From Pedobacter caeni (GTDB lineage: Bacteria; Bacteroidota; Bacteroidia; Sphingobacteriales; Sphingobacteriaceae), in NCBI RefSeq assembly GCF_900129215.1, contig NZ_FQUQ01000002.1:496001-560000 (forward strand): a stretch of DNA of 64,000 nt, in the 5' to 3' direction. The notes beneath the pieces were generated by a model. That model saw only the letters and a list, made by a program, of their open reading frames with translations, had not been told where the DNA came from and did no database searches. Both the position numbers and the translations under genes were made by a program. Every line of letters begins with the position of its first letter. Position 1 is the stretch's first letter. Shown here one piece after another: positions 9,974 to 17,124 of the stretch.

Positions 9974-10003
9974 AAATGTAATTTCTGATCCTGTAAATAA
10001 TAG

Positions 10004-10011
10004 TATATTTG
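10004..10011 (+). promoter_or_regulatory. -7 box TATATTTG of the DEAD-box helicase gene
   Basis: Perfect TAnnTTTG, only four bases before the ATG at 10016. A weak TTT element lies 19 bases upstream. The expected transcription start falls on or next to the start codon, implying a leaderless or nearly leaderless mRNA. Confidence 0.65.
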
Positions 10012-10015
10012 CAAA

Positions 10016-11347
10016 ATGCCCAAAACATTTGAAGAGTTTAACCTTAATCGCCAGATATTAAATGCTGTAGCTGATGCTGGGTTTACTCATGCCACCCCAA
10101 TACAAGAGAAAGCAATTGCGCCTGTTTTATCAGGACAGGATATATTCGGCATTGCTGAAACCGGAACAGGAAAGACTGCAGCCTATGTTTTGCCGATCTT
10201 AATGCAATTGAAGTACGCGCAGGGAGATGCTGCACGTGCCTTGATCCTGGCTCCTACAAGAGAGCTGGCGATGCAGATTACTGAACACATCAAAATTTTC
10301 TCTAAATATACAGACCTCCGTACCGTAGTGGTTTATGGTGGTCTTGGTCCGAAAACACAGATCGAACAGATTAAAGCCGGAGTTGATATCATTGTCGCCA
10401 CTCCCGGAAGGTTCCTGGATATTTATCTGGCCGGACACATCAATACCCAGTATTTAAAATTCCTGGTGTTAGATGAGGCGGATAAAATGATGGATATGGG
10501 CTTTATCGGCTCTATTCACCGCATCCTGGAAGTAGTTCCACGCAGACGTCAAAACCTGCTGTTCTCTGCTACAATGAGCGATCTGGTACAAAAAATTGCC
10601 GGAGATTTCCTGAAACACCCTACCGTTATTGAGGTTGGTTTACAGGCCACACCTGCTCAAACCGTTACTCAGACCTTATATGAGGTTCCCAATTTAAAAA
10701 CAAAGATCAACCTGTTGCAGCACCTGCTGAAAAATGATGAGGAGTTTAAAAGACTGATCATTTTCTGTAAAACCAAAACTGTAGCGGACAACATCTTTAG
10801 CTTCATCGAACGTAAATTCGGTGCCGATGCAGTAAGGGTAATTCATGCAAATAAAGGACAGAATACCAGGATCAACTCCATCAATAGTTTTAAAGAAGGA
10901 AATGTCAGGGTATTGGTGGCTACAGATGTGGCTTCCCGTGGAATTGACGTTTCTGAGGTTTCTCATGTGATCAATTTTGATGTACCGATCATTATCGAAG
11001 ATTATGTACATCGTATTGGTCGTACAGGAAGGGCTTATGCCAAAGGCGATGCCCTGACCTTTTTCACACCAGCGGAAAAATATTACATTGAGAAAATACA
11101 AAAGTTAATCAGACAGGAGATTCCTGTAGTACCTTTGCCAACGGAAGTTTTCGTGGAAGAGACCCCTTACGAAGAACGTCAGGCCATTAACAGGGCTATT
11201 GATGATCAGAAACGTAAAGATGATCCTGAGTTTAAAGGAGCCTTCCATGAGAAAAAACATGCAGCAGCTATTGCCGCCGCAGAAAGGGAGAAGAATAAAA
11301 ATAAAACTCCTGCCTGGAAATCAAAGAAATTCAAAAAAAGGAAGTAA
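10016..11347 (+). CDS. DEAD-box ATP-dependent RNA helicase (RhlE-like)
   Basis: 443 residues. Superfamily-2 helicase core in order: Q motif region FEEFNLNRQIL with TPIQEKAI, motif I AETGTGKTAA, Ia PTRELAMQI, Ib TPGRFLD, motif II VLDEADKMMD, motif III SAT, motif V ATDVASRGID and motif VI HRIGRTGRA. The C-terminus is lysine-rich (KNKNKTPAWKSKKFKKRK), a usual RNA-binding tail. It probably unwinds RNA during ribosome assembly or mRNA turnover. The start at 10016 keeps the standard N-terminus in spite of the very close promoter. It is followed closely by two small genes. Confidence 0.94.
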   Translation: MPKTFEEFNLNRQILNAVADAGFTHATPIQEKAIAPVLSGQDIFGIAETGTGKTAAYVLPILMQLKYAQGDAARALILAPTRELAMQITEHIKIFSKYTDLRTVVVYGGLGPKTQIEQIKAGVDIIVATPGRFLDIYLAGHINTQYLKFLVLDEADKMMDMGFIGSIHRILEVVPRRRQNLLFSATMSDLVQKIAGDFLKHPTVIEVGLQATPAQTVTQTLYEVPNLKTKINLLQHLLKNDEEFKRLIIFCKTKTVADNIFSFIERKFGADAVRVIHANKGQNTRINSINSFKEGNVRVLVATDVASRGIDVSEVSHVINFDVPIIIEDYVHRIGRTGRAYAKGDALTFFTPAEKYYIEKIQKLIRQEIPVVPLPTEVFVEETPYEERQAINRAIDDQKRKDDPEFKGAFHEKKHAAAIAAAEREKNKNKTPAWKSKKFKKRK

Positions 11348-11358
11348 ACAAAGAGGAC

Positions 11359-11637
11359 TTGAAAGTAAAACTGACACCGCTTAATATTGTTTCTGCGATC
11401 TTTCTGGTGATTGCTGTGTTGATGATGTTTGAAAAATCACCTGCACCATCCGAAAAAACAATCGACCTGACAAAGATATTAATGTGGTTTAGTTTTTTAA
11501 TTGTCCTGGTTTCTTTTATCTCCGATCAGATTTTCAGGAAGTTTATTCCTGAGCTTAAAAAAATATGGGCCATAGAATGTGCCTTTATTGTGTTCACCAT
11601 CATCTTAGTTTTTATTATAAAAGTCAGCATATATTAA
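11359..11637 (+). CDS. Small membrane protein, unknown
   Basis: 92 residues starting at TTG (MKVKLTPLNIVSAIF). Three hydrophobic segments at roughly 8-24, 40-56 and 70-88 make it a three-pass inner-membrane protein. It starts 11 bases after the helicase stop and ends directly against the gldC start, so the three genes probably share a transcript. No family recognised. Confidence 0.65.
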   Translation: MKVKLTPLNIVSAIFLVIAVLMMFEKSPAPSEKTIDLTKILMWFSFLIVLVSFISDQIFRKFIPELKKIWAIECAFIVFTIILVFIIKVSIY

Positions 11638-11973
11638 ATGAAACAAGCAGAAATTAAAATTACGGTGCAGTTAGATGATAACAATGTACCTGACAATATC
11701 CTTTGGGAATCTACAGACTCGAAAAGCCAGGAGCAAGTGCCGGTAAAATCTATGATGCTGGCCCTTTGGGATCATAATTATAAGAACTCTATGCGCATCG
11801 ATTTATGGACTAAAGACATGCCTGTAGACGAAATGAAAAGGTTTTTTTATGAGACCTTGCAAACCATGGGTGATAGCTTCCTTAAAGCGACAGGAGAAAA
11901 ACTGATCATCGAGGATCTGCGCGATTACTGCGCGCATTTTGCCGATAAAATGGGAATCAATACACAACAATAA
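11638..11973 (+). CDS. gldC: Gliding motility protein GldC
   Basis: 111 residues, soluble. The pattern KQAEIKITVQLDDNNVPDNI, WESTDS, MMLALWDHN and MRIDLWTKDMPVDEMKRFF matches the GldC family, a small protein of the Bacteroidota gliding apparatus that enhances motility but is not essential in Flavobacterium. In that genus gldC follows gldB. Here its neighbours are two small membrane-protein genes and no gldB is visible. The family also occurs in non-gliding Bacteroidota, so the role in this organism is open. Confidence 0.88.
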   Translation: MKQAEIKITVQLDDNNVPDNILWESTDSKSQEQVPVKSMMLALWDHNYKNSMRIDLWTKDMPVDEMKRFFYETLQTMGDSFLKATGEKLIIEDLRDYCAHFADKMGINTQQ

Positions 11974-11976
11974 GAA

Positions 11977-12399
11977 ATGAGAGCTCAGGGAATTATAGGT
12001 GCCGTGATCATGGCAGTTGGTGGAATTTGCCCCTTGTTGCGCATTCCGATTATCGGCAACTGGAACTATTTCGATTTAGACCAGACGCTGGCCATCGCTT
12101 TTTATGTGTTGGTGGCAATAGGGCTGCTGGGTGCTTTTACTCAAAAAGCCGGACTGATTAAATTTGCAGGATGGGCTGGAATTGTATTGGTGGCCATTAC
12201 CCTTGTTGGAATCTATTTCAAGGCTCATGGTTCTTTTGGATTTCTTCACTTCAAAAAGCTGGTGAACCTGGCTGCGGGAATGGTGAAATATAAATGGGGC
12301 TGGTATGTGATCCTTGCAGGTACGTTTATTTTGATTACGGTAAGGAGACCTAAAATTGTTGTGCTGAATCCTCCTGTTCCTGAGGGAGCGGCAGTATAA
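11977..12399 (+). CDS. Four-pass membrane protein, unknown
   Basis: 140 residues, starting three bases after the gldC stop and so probably translated from the same mRNA. Hydrophobic segments lie at about 5-22, 36-54, 63-82 and 108-124. The short C-terminal tail is soluble. No family recognised. A clear terminator follows at 12449, ending the helicase-gldC unit. Confidence 0.7.
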   Translation: MRAQGIIGAVIMAVGGICPLLRIPIIGNWNYFDLDQTLAIAFYVLVAIGLLGAFTQKAGLIKFAGWAGIVLVAITLVGIYFKAHGSFGFLHFKKLVNLAAGMVKYKWGWYVILAGTFILITVRRPKIVVLNPPVPEGAAV

Positions 12400-12448
12400 T
12401 TATTAAAATAAATTTTCAGTAAATACACTTCAAAGATTAAAAACATGC

Positions 12449-12494
12449 AAAACGATTGTAAGTGAAAGCTTTACAATCGTTTTGTGGTTTTTTG
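12449..12494 (+). terminator. Rho-independent terminator after the gldC unit
   Basis: 13-bp stem AAAACGATTGTAA / TTACAATCGTTTT with a 9-base loop, followed by GTGGTTTTTT. Confidence 0.85.
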
Positions 12495-12609
12495 GCAATG
12501 TGATAAAAAGCTTGAAATTGAGGTTTGGCAAAAGTAAGGTTATTAAAACATTACTTATCAGGAATAAAAGGGAATCGAAATAAAACACATCATTGATATT
12601 TAATATATT

Positions 12610-13122
12610 ATGGGAATTTTTTTAAAAATCACTTATGATTCTCAAGGAGGAAAGACAGCCGAAAAGGCGTTTACGAACCAAAAGGTTTTAGATTACATTA
12701 TTGATGGTTTAAATAACTACTCTTGGCAAGATTCAATTTCTGTCAAATTAACTACACTTGACCCAAAATATAGTCATATTGCACTTGGTACCATTCTTAG
12801 ATTTTTTCATCTGAAAAATATTGAAGCAGGTAATTTAAAATCGTTTTCGAGGTACATTAAGAAGGATGATAAACTTATTATAGACCAAATGCTTGTCATA
12901 GATAAATATGAAGATTTATCAGAAGATGAAACAAGAAAGGCGCTATGTGATGATATTTCTCTATATTTTAAAGAGATGATATTGAAATATAAAGACCGCT
13001 TTCTTGATTTTGATGCCGTTGCTTTTATTCTTTTACTAGAAGGAAAATTTGAAGAAATAAAGGAAGGTAAATGTATAAGTAATTCAGCAGGAGGTGTTGA
13101 TTCTGGAGTAAGCGGAGCTTAA
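12610..13122 (+). CDS. Hypothetical protein, AT-rich orphan gene
   Basis: 170 residues, soluble, no signal peptide or membrane segment. It is lysine- and aspartate-rich, with a mid-region KKDDKLIIDQM...YEDLSEDETRKALCDDI and a C-terminal low-complexity tail (SNSAGGVDSGVSGA). Its codons end in A/T much more often than those of the neighbours, suggesting a recent arrival. Its stop overlaps the end of the convergent DUF421 gene by four bases. Size and composition recall orphan immunity proteins of polymorphic toxin systems, but no toxin is nearby and I cannot assign a family. Confidence 0.6.
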   Translation: MGIFLKITYDSQGGKTAEKAFTNQKVLDYIIDGLNNYSWQDSISVKLTTLDPKYSHIALGTILRFFHLKNIEAGNLKSFSRYIKKDDKLIIDQMLVIDKYEDLSEDETRKALCDDISLYFKEMILKYKDRFLDFDAVAFILLLEGKFEEIKEGKCISNSAGGVDSGVSGA

Positions 13123-13634
13123 TTCAGCGAACCCAGGGTTTTGTGTTTCTTCTTGCGTTTATATTGAGTTTGCTTTAAATCTCCTGAACCTGTGATGATG
13201 CTGATATTCCCATCAGTTTCGAACATGGCCAGTTTTACATCTTTATATTTCTCTACTCCATGTTCCCTCATCGCTTCGCGTAATTCTTCATTGCTGATGT
13301 CTAGCTTACTGAGCGTGGCGAAATCAAGATCCCCGTTGTGAATCAGGATTTCCGGTTTTTCCGAAAGAAGCTCCCTGAACTTTTTACTTTTGAACATCAG
13401 CTTTTTTAAGGCATAATTAAGGGCAAACAGAACGGCGGCGGCAACAAGGCCTCCGGTAAGACTGGTATTGTTCCCTACCATTGCATTCTGAACAGCGTTA
13501 CTGATCAAAAGAATGAGTACTACATCAGTCGTGTTGAGTTGAGACAGTTCCTTTTTTCCGGTTAAACGGATGGCCACCAGCATAAAAGCATAGACGGCAA
13601 GGCTTCTTAGTATGATGTCGAGGTATTGGTTCAT
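13119..13634 (-). CDS. DUF421 family membrane protein (YetF-like)
   Basis: 171 residues. Two to three N-terminal membrane segments with the family signature AIRLTGKKELSQLNTTDVVLILLISN, then a cytoplasmic alpha/beta domain (KPEILIHNGDLD, LDISNEELREAMREHGV). The family is widespread and of unsettled function; the Bacillus YetF/YrbG members affect spore germination. The gene lies four bases from the alkyltransferase gene on the same strand, so the pair is probably co-transcribed. Confidence 0.88.
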   Translation of the reverse strand: MNQYLDIILRSLAVYAFMLVAIRLTGKKELSQLNTTDVVLILLISNAVQNAMVGNNTSLTGGLVAAAVLFALNYALKKLMFKSKKFRELLSEKPEILIHNGDLDFATLSKLDISNEELREAMREHGVEKYKDVKLAMFETDGNISIITGSGDLKQTQYKRKKKHKTLGSLN

Positions 13635-13638
13635 GTGC

Positions 13639-14130
13639 TTAGAATTTTAAGGTCATTTGTCCCTGCTGACTGACTTCGCGTTCATGGTCCAGCAGCCATT
13701 TTTTACGCCATAGAGACCCGGCATAACCCACTAAAGTACCATCACTTCCTATTACCCTATGACAAGGGACTACTATCGCCAATTCGTTTTTCCCATTTGC
13801 CGCTGCCATCGCCCTGATGGCAAGTACATTGTTCATCTGCTTGGCCATTTGCAAATAGGAGCGGGTAATTCCATAATCTATCGTCAGCAAAGCGGCCCAT
13901 ACTTCCTGCTGGAAGGTGGTTCCCGGTTGTTTGATCGGCAAAGTGAAAACCTTTAAATCTCCTTCAAAATAGGCCTTTAACTGGGATTCGGCAAGCCGTG
14001 TAATCTCGTTTTCATTCGGCTCAGTAATGAGGTCTTCCTTGAAGGTGATCTTTTGCACAAATTGTTCATCAGCAAAGATGCTGACCGGACCAACCGGGCT
14101 TTGTAAAATACTGCAATACTGAATATTCAT
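13639..14130 (-). CDS. ogt: Methylated-DNA--protein-cysteine methyltransferase
   Basis: 163 residues. The suicide enzyme removes the methyl group from O6-methylguanine onto its own cysteine. The active-site motif IVVPCHRVIGSDGTLVGYAG is complete, preceded by the helix-turn-helix region with AMAAANGKNE (the usual R-AV-G-A position). Size fits Ogt/AGT without an Ada regulatory domain. First gene of a leftward pair with DUF421, with a -7 box at 14161-14168. Confidence 0.93.
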   Translation of the reverse strand: MNIQYCSILQSPVGPVSIFADEQFVQKITFKEDLITEPNENEITRLAESQLKAYFEGDLKVFTLPIKQPGTTFQQEVWAALLTIDYGITRSYLQMAKQMNNVLAIRAMAAANGKNELAIVVPCHRVIGSDGTLVGYAGSLWRKKWLLDHEREVSQQGQMTLKF

Positions 14131-14160
14131 AGGAATACAATATTATGGATATTTAATTTA

Positions 14161-14168
14161 CAAAGATA
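14161..14168 (-). promoter_or_regulatory. -7 box TATCTTTG of the ogt gene
   Basis: On the minus strand the bases read TATCTTTG, a perfect TAnnTTTG. It lies 30 bases upstream of the ogt start, in the divergent spacer shared with ccmB. Confidence 0.5.
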
Positions 14169-14188
14169 AAAGATCGGGGATTAAGAAT

Positions 14189-14196
14189 TATCTTTG
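14189..14196 (+). promoter_or_regulatory. -7 box TATCTTTG of ccmB
   Basis: Perfect TAnnTTTG, seven bases before the ccmB ATG at 14204. The same octamer serves ogt on the other strand 20 bases away, so the two promoters nearly abut. Confidence 0.55.
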
Positions 14197-14203
14197 CGGC
14201 TGC

Positions 14204-14863
14204 ATGAATTTAATAGATCAGGTAAAGTTTTTAATTAAGAAAGAGTTGCTGCTGGAATGGCGTTCTAAATATGCTTTAAATGGCGTTCTCCTGTATGTAG
14301 TGTCGACGGTTTTTGTCTGCTATTTATCTTTTGTAAGTGTAGAAAAGATTACCTGGAATGCTTTATTCTGGATCATCATGCTGTTTGCTTCGATCAATGC
14401 CGTCTCCAAAAGTTTTCTTCAGGAAAGCAAAGGAAGGCAGCTGTACATTTATACCATCGCAAGCCCGCTGGCACTGATCATTTCAAAGACCATTTATAAT
14501 GTGTTGCTGATGATGCTGCTCACGGTGATTGCACTGGCTTTTTATACCATGGTGTTTAACTATGTGCCGGAAGATCTGGGCTTATATATTGTGGCAACCC
14601 TGTTGGGAAGTCTGAGCTTCTCTACCATCTTTACTATGGTTTCTGCCATTGCGTCCAAAGCAGGTAACGGCGGGATGCTGATGGCAATTCTAAGCTTTCC
14701 GGTGGTGATTCCGGTCCTGATCGTATTGATTAAGCTCACTAAAAATGCCATAGATGGATTGGATAGGAGTGTAAGTATGGACGAGATTGGTCTGTTGCTG
14801 ATCATCAATGCATTGGTGATGGCGGTTTCACTGATTCTTTTTCCTTACCTCTGGAGAGATTAA
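14204..14863 (+). CDS. ccmB: Heme exporter membrane subunit CcmB
   Basis: 219 residues with six hydrophobic segments. The N-terminal LIKKELLLEWRSKYALNGVLLY and the mid-protein SKSFLQESKGRQLYIYTIASPLALIISK match CcmB, the permease of the CcmAB complex used in system I cytochrome c maturation. The ATPase CcmA is not in the window. The other ccm genes (ccmC, ccmD) begin 6.5 kb downstream, separated by an island of unrelated genes. The promoter box lies seven bases before the start. Confidence 0.92.
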   Translation: MNLIDQVKFLIKKELLLEWRSKYALNGVLLYVVSTVFVCYLSFVSVEKITWNALFWIIMLFASINAVSKSFLQESKGRQLYIYTIASPLALIISKTIYNVLLMMLLTVIALAFYTMVFNYVPEDLGLYIVATLLGSLSFSTIFTMVSAIASKAGNGGMLMAILSFPVVIPVLIVLIKLTKNAIDGLDRSVSMDEIGLLLIINALVMAVSLILFPYLWRD

Positions 14864-14950
14864 TACCTCCGCCGAATGAGTGCAGGCGGGGTTTGTATCT
14901 GATATTCCCTTGATTTGGAGGTCTGGTTTGTGGTCTGATAGATTTTAAAT

Positions 14951-15562
14951 ATGGAAAAAGAGCTGCTTTTCTTAAAAGATTTTGTTGAAGGAAAACTGAA
15001 AGGTGCTGAACTGGAAGCTGCACTGATTGAAAACCCTGCTTTAGAAACCTTGCTGTCTGATGATTCAATCAATTGGAATGGAACTTACCTCTCTGAGACC
15101 AGTCCTTTTCTTTATCTCGCAGAACAAAACCTTAAAACCATCGCCGGTTGCTATAATGCACAAGGATTCCTTCAGCTGTTTTTAACAAAAAAGAACGTTT
15201 CTTTTTCGGCCTATAAAGAATATGAGGAAATACATTCCCTGATCCTGGATGCTCAGCCCAAATATGTAGATGCCGATATGACTTTTATTGAACACTATAT
15301 TTTGCCGGTCAGGGAAGGCCTGAAGACTAAAACGGAAATAAAACTCGCAGTTAAAACCCGTTTCAATGAAATGTTTCGCTACCATGGTAAAGCTCCAAAA
15401 TGGGTTCAGAATCCTCAATGGATCATAAAAGACAGTCAGCCTTTATTCTTTTTAGGGCAGTTTGAAATTAAAGATTGTGCGTTATTTCGGGACAATGGCT
15501 TTGTTTACCTGTTTGTGAACGAAGGGAATGGAGCCATAGAGACCGTTAAGCAGTTTTATTAG
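14951..15562 (+). CDS. Hypothetical soluble protein
   Basis: 203 residues, no signal peptide or membrane segment. It starts MEKELLFLKDFVEGKLKG and contains a C-terminal segment KAPKWVQNPQWIIKDSQPLFFLGQF that resembles the surface of small cytoplasmic SMI1-like or DUF proteins, though I cannot name a family. It is the first gene of the segment inserted between ccmB and ccmC. Codon use is ordinary for the window. Confidence 0.7.
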   Translation: MEKELLFLKDFVEGKLKGAELEAALIENPALETLLSDDSINWNGTYLSETSPFLYLAEQNLKTIAGCYNAQGFLQLFLTKKNVSFSAYKEYEEIHSLILDAQPKYVDADMTFIEHYILPVREGLKTKTEIKLAVKTRFNEMFRYHGKAPKWVQNPQWIIKDSQPLFFLGQFEIKDCALFRDNGFVYLFVNEGNGAIETVKQFY

Positions 15563-15566
15563 CCTG

Positions 15567-15692
15567 TTACGCCCCTGAGATCATGGGGAAGGTTATCTCG
15601 ATATTCAGCTGGTTTGAATCTATACCCGCCTGTTCCGGGAATAAGCCGGGACGAATGTTCAGGTCAATTATTTCGTTTTGCAAATTTTTCAC
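15567..15692 (-). CDS. Candidate small protein or gene remnant (41 residues)
   Basis: A GTG-initiated frame on the minus strand encodes 41 residues with protein-like composition: MKNLQNEIIDLNIRPGLF then EQAGIDSNQLNIEI. An AGAGAAA purine run precedes the GTG. The frame ends five bases from the convergent stop of the upstream gene. It could be a real small gene or the tail of a lost one; no homologue is recognised. Confidence 0.35.
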   Translation of the reverse strand: MKNLQNEIIDLNIRPGLFPEQAGIDSNQLNIEITFPMISGA

Positions 15693-15781
15693 TTTCTCTT
15701 ACGAATGTGAGCTGAAGTCAGCCGAATGTGGGTTCCGTATTTTTTACTGATAGTTTTCTTTGGAGATTCGATTTTGAAAAC

Positions 15782-15800
15782 AAAGGCCATCCGCCTTTTT
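15782..15800 (+). terminator. Short hairpin with T-run before the 15838 gene
   Basis: AAAGGC/GCCTTT stem around CATCC, followed by TT then an A-run. It may terminate read-through or act in the leader of the gene starting at 15838. Weak. Confidence 0.35.
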
Positions 15801-15837
15801 AAAAACAAATTTTAATCATTTACTTAAAAAAAGAACT

Positions 15838-16155
15838 ATGAAACATTTATTTATCGCATTAGTGTGCACAGTAATGGGCTTTAGTGCCATGGCATCTGAG
15901 GGAACCCCATCGAAGACCCTACATCTATCTAAAAACGCTCCGGAAAAAATTGCTTTTGAAAAAGTCGCTTCAGAAAAAACAGCGGTGGAGAAAAAAGCAA
16001 CTGAGAAAAGTACAAAACTAAGAAGAAGAACAACGGCATATATTTTCCATTTGTCCTGTGGTGATGTGATTGTACATGTTTACAACGATGCGGTAAACGC
16101 CCCGGGAGTAATGAGCGGTATCTGGAACCATTTTAATAACCAGAACTGCAACTAA
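15838..16155 (+). CDS. Small secreted protein with EKxAx repeats
   Basis: 105 residues. Signal peptide MKHLFIALVCTVMGFSAMA followed by SEG. Residues 36-60 are five tandem pentads of the form E-K-x-A-x (EKIAF, EKVAS, EKTAV, EKKAT, EKSTK), then a basic patch LRRRTT and a C-terminal domain with two cysteines (LSCGDVIVHVY ... QNCN). The C-terminal part resembles small exported proteins common in Sphingobacteriaceae (x-SCG-x), of unknown role. It lies upstream of the GLPGLI and outer-membrane genes on the same strand and may belong with them. Confidence 0.7.
   Translation: MKHLFIALVCTVMGFSAMASEGTPSKTLHLSKNAPEKIAFEKVASEKTAVEKKATEKSTKLRRRTTAYIFHLSCGDVIVHVYNDAVNAPGVMSGIWNHFNNQNCN
15943..16017 (+). 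repeat. Five 15-base tandem repeats encoding EKxAx
   Basis: Five diverged 15-bp units beginning GAAAAA or GAGAAA encode EKxAx pentads inside the 15838 gene. Unit boundaries match codon boundaries, so copy-number changes would keep the frame. Confidence 0.75.
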
Positions 16156-16208
16156 TTTTATGGTGTTTGCTTAGGGCTATTCATTAGCCTAAGGAAAAAA
16201 CCTGGATA

Positions 16209-16235
16209 TCCGGATAAGACAAAGTCTTTTCCGGA
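16209..16235 (+). promoter_or_regulatory. Strong hairpin in the leader of the GLPGLI gene
   Basis: TCCGGA-t-AAGAC / GTCTT-t-TCCGGA around an AAA loop, an 11-bp stem with one internal mismatch. It lacks a T-run, so it is not a standard terminator. It ends where an earlier ORF start (16235) would fall, which favours the ATG at 16286. Confidence 0.55.
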
Positions 16236-16285
16236 TGGCCATAATCAAAATAAAAGGAGGATGGCCTTTTAAAACTTTAGTAAAT

Positions 16286-17119
16286 ATGAAAAGATATTAT
16301 AATCTGGGTTTATGGGCAATTGTATTTTGCCTGCTCTGCGGTTTTACCGGTAGCATCAGGGATACCCATTTACCGCCCGTTTCGATAGCTCATTACCGGT
16401 TTAGTCATATCAGGGATTCTACCCGAAGCGCAAATGTCTGGACTGAGGAGTTCCTCCTCGCCTTCAATGCTGATCGAAGTGTCTACCTAAGCCAGACCAA
16501 ACATACTCAGGATTCTGTGAACCGCGCAATACTCAAAGCTGCTGAAGAGCGTGAGGGAGAGGAGATCGATATGGGTACTTTTGTGCCCACTACCCCGGAA
16601 CGAATATATGCGGATAACCATAAACGGGCCATCGTTAAGAACTTTAACGGTAACGATTATTTGATTGCCACAGATAAAGACAAAATCGACTGGAAGATTT
16701 CTGCTGAAACCAAAGAGATTCTTGGACATACTTGTCAGGAAGCTACCGGCCTGTGGAAAGGCCGGGTATATACTGCGTGGTTTACTACCGATATTCCGGC
16801 TGCCTTTGGACCATGGAAACTCAATGGCCTTCCTGGGTTGATCTTGGAGGCCTATGACCAAAGTGGCCGCATCTCCTTTAGCTGTACCGGGCTATCCCTG
16901 TCTGGAAAGCTTCCGGAAGGAATTTCTATAGATTTGCCTAAAGCGCTTACCTCAACCACTGTAGCCCAATATGACCGCATGGAAAAGGCTTCTACGGAGA
17001 ACCTGGATATGGATGCCTTTGATCCTGCAACTGTTACCTTGCTGATGAATAATGCGGGGGCTGCAAGTCATTCGAAAAGTGGCTTCAAGTTAAACTTTCC
17101 TCTGGAACTGGATAAATAA
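16286..17119 (+). CDS. GLPGLI family exported protein
   Basis: 277 residues from the ATG at 16286, giving a signal peptide MKRYYNLGLWAIVFCLLCGF. The name-giving motif GLPGLI lies at residues 181-186 in LNGLPGLILEAYD. A Cys is present in GHTCQEATG, also usual in this family. GLPGLI proteins are envelope proteins of Bacteroidota, often next to genes for TonB-type barrels, with unknown function. Here the barrel gene starts five bases after the stop. An upstream in-frame start at 16235 is less likely because it falls on the hairpin. Confidence 0.88.
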   Translation: MKRYYNLGLWAIVFCLLCGFTGSIRDTHLPPVSIAHYRFSHIRDSTRSANVWTEEFLLAFNADRSVYLSQTKHTQDSVNRAILKAAEEREGEEIDMGTFVPTTPERIYADNHKRAIVKNFNGNDYLIATDKDKIDWKISAETKEILGHTCQEATGLWKGRVYTAWFTTDIPAAFGPWKLNGLPGLILEAYDQSGRISFSCTGLSLSGKLPEGISIDLPKALTSTTVAQYDRMEKASTENLDMDAFDPATVTLLMNNAGAASHSKSGFKLNFPLELDK

Positions 17120-17124
17120 GGAGC

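Noticed and set aside
9685-10023. Minus-strand 112-codon frame
   Set aside because: It covers the TlpA remnant and helicase start on the opposite strand; composition is not protein-like.
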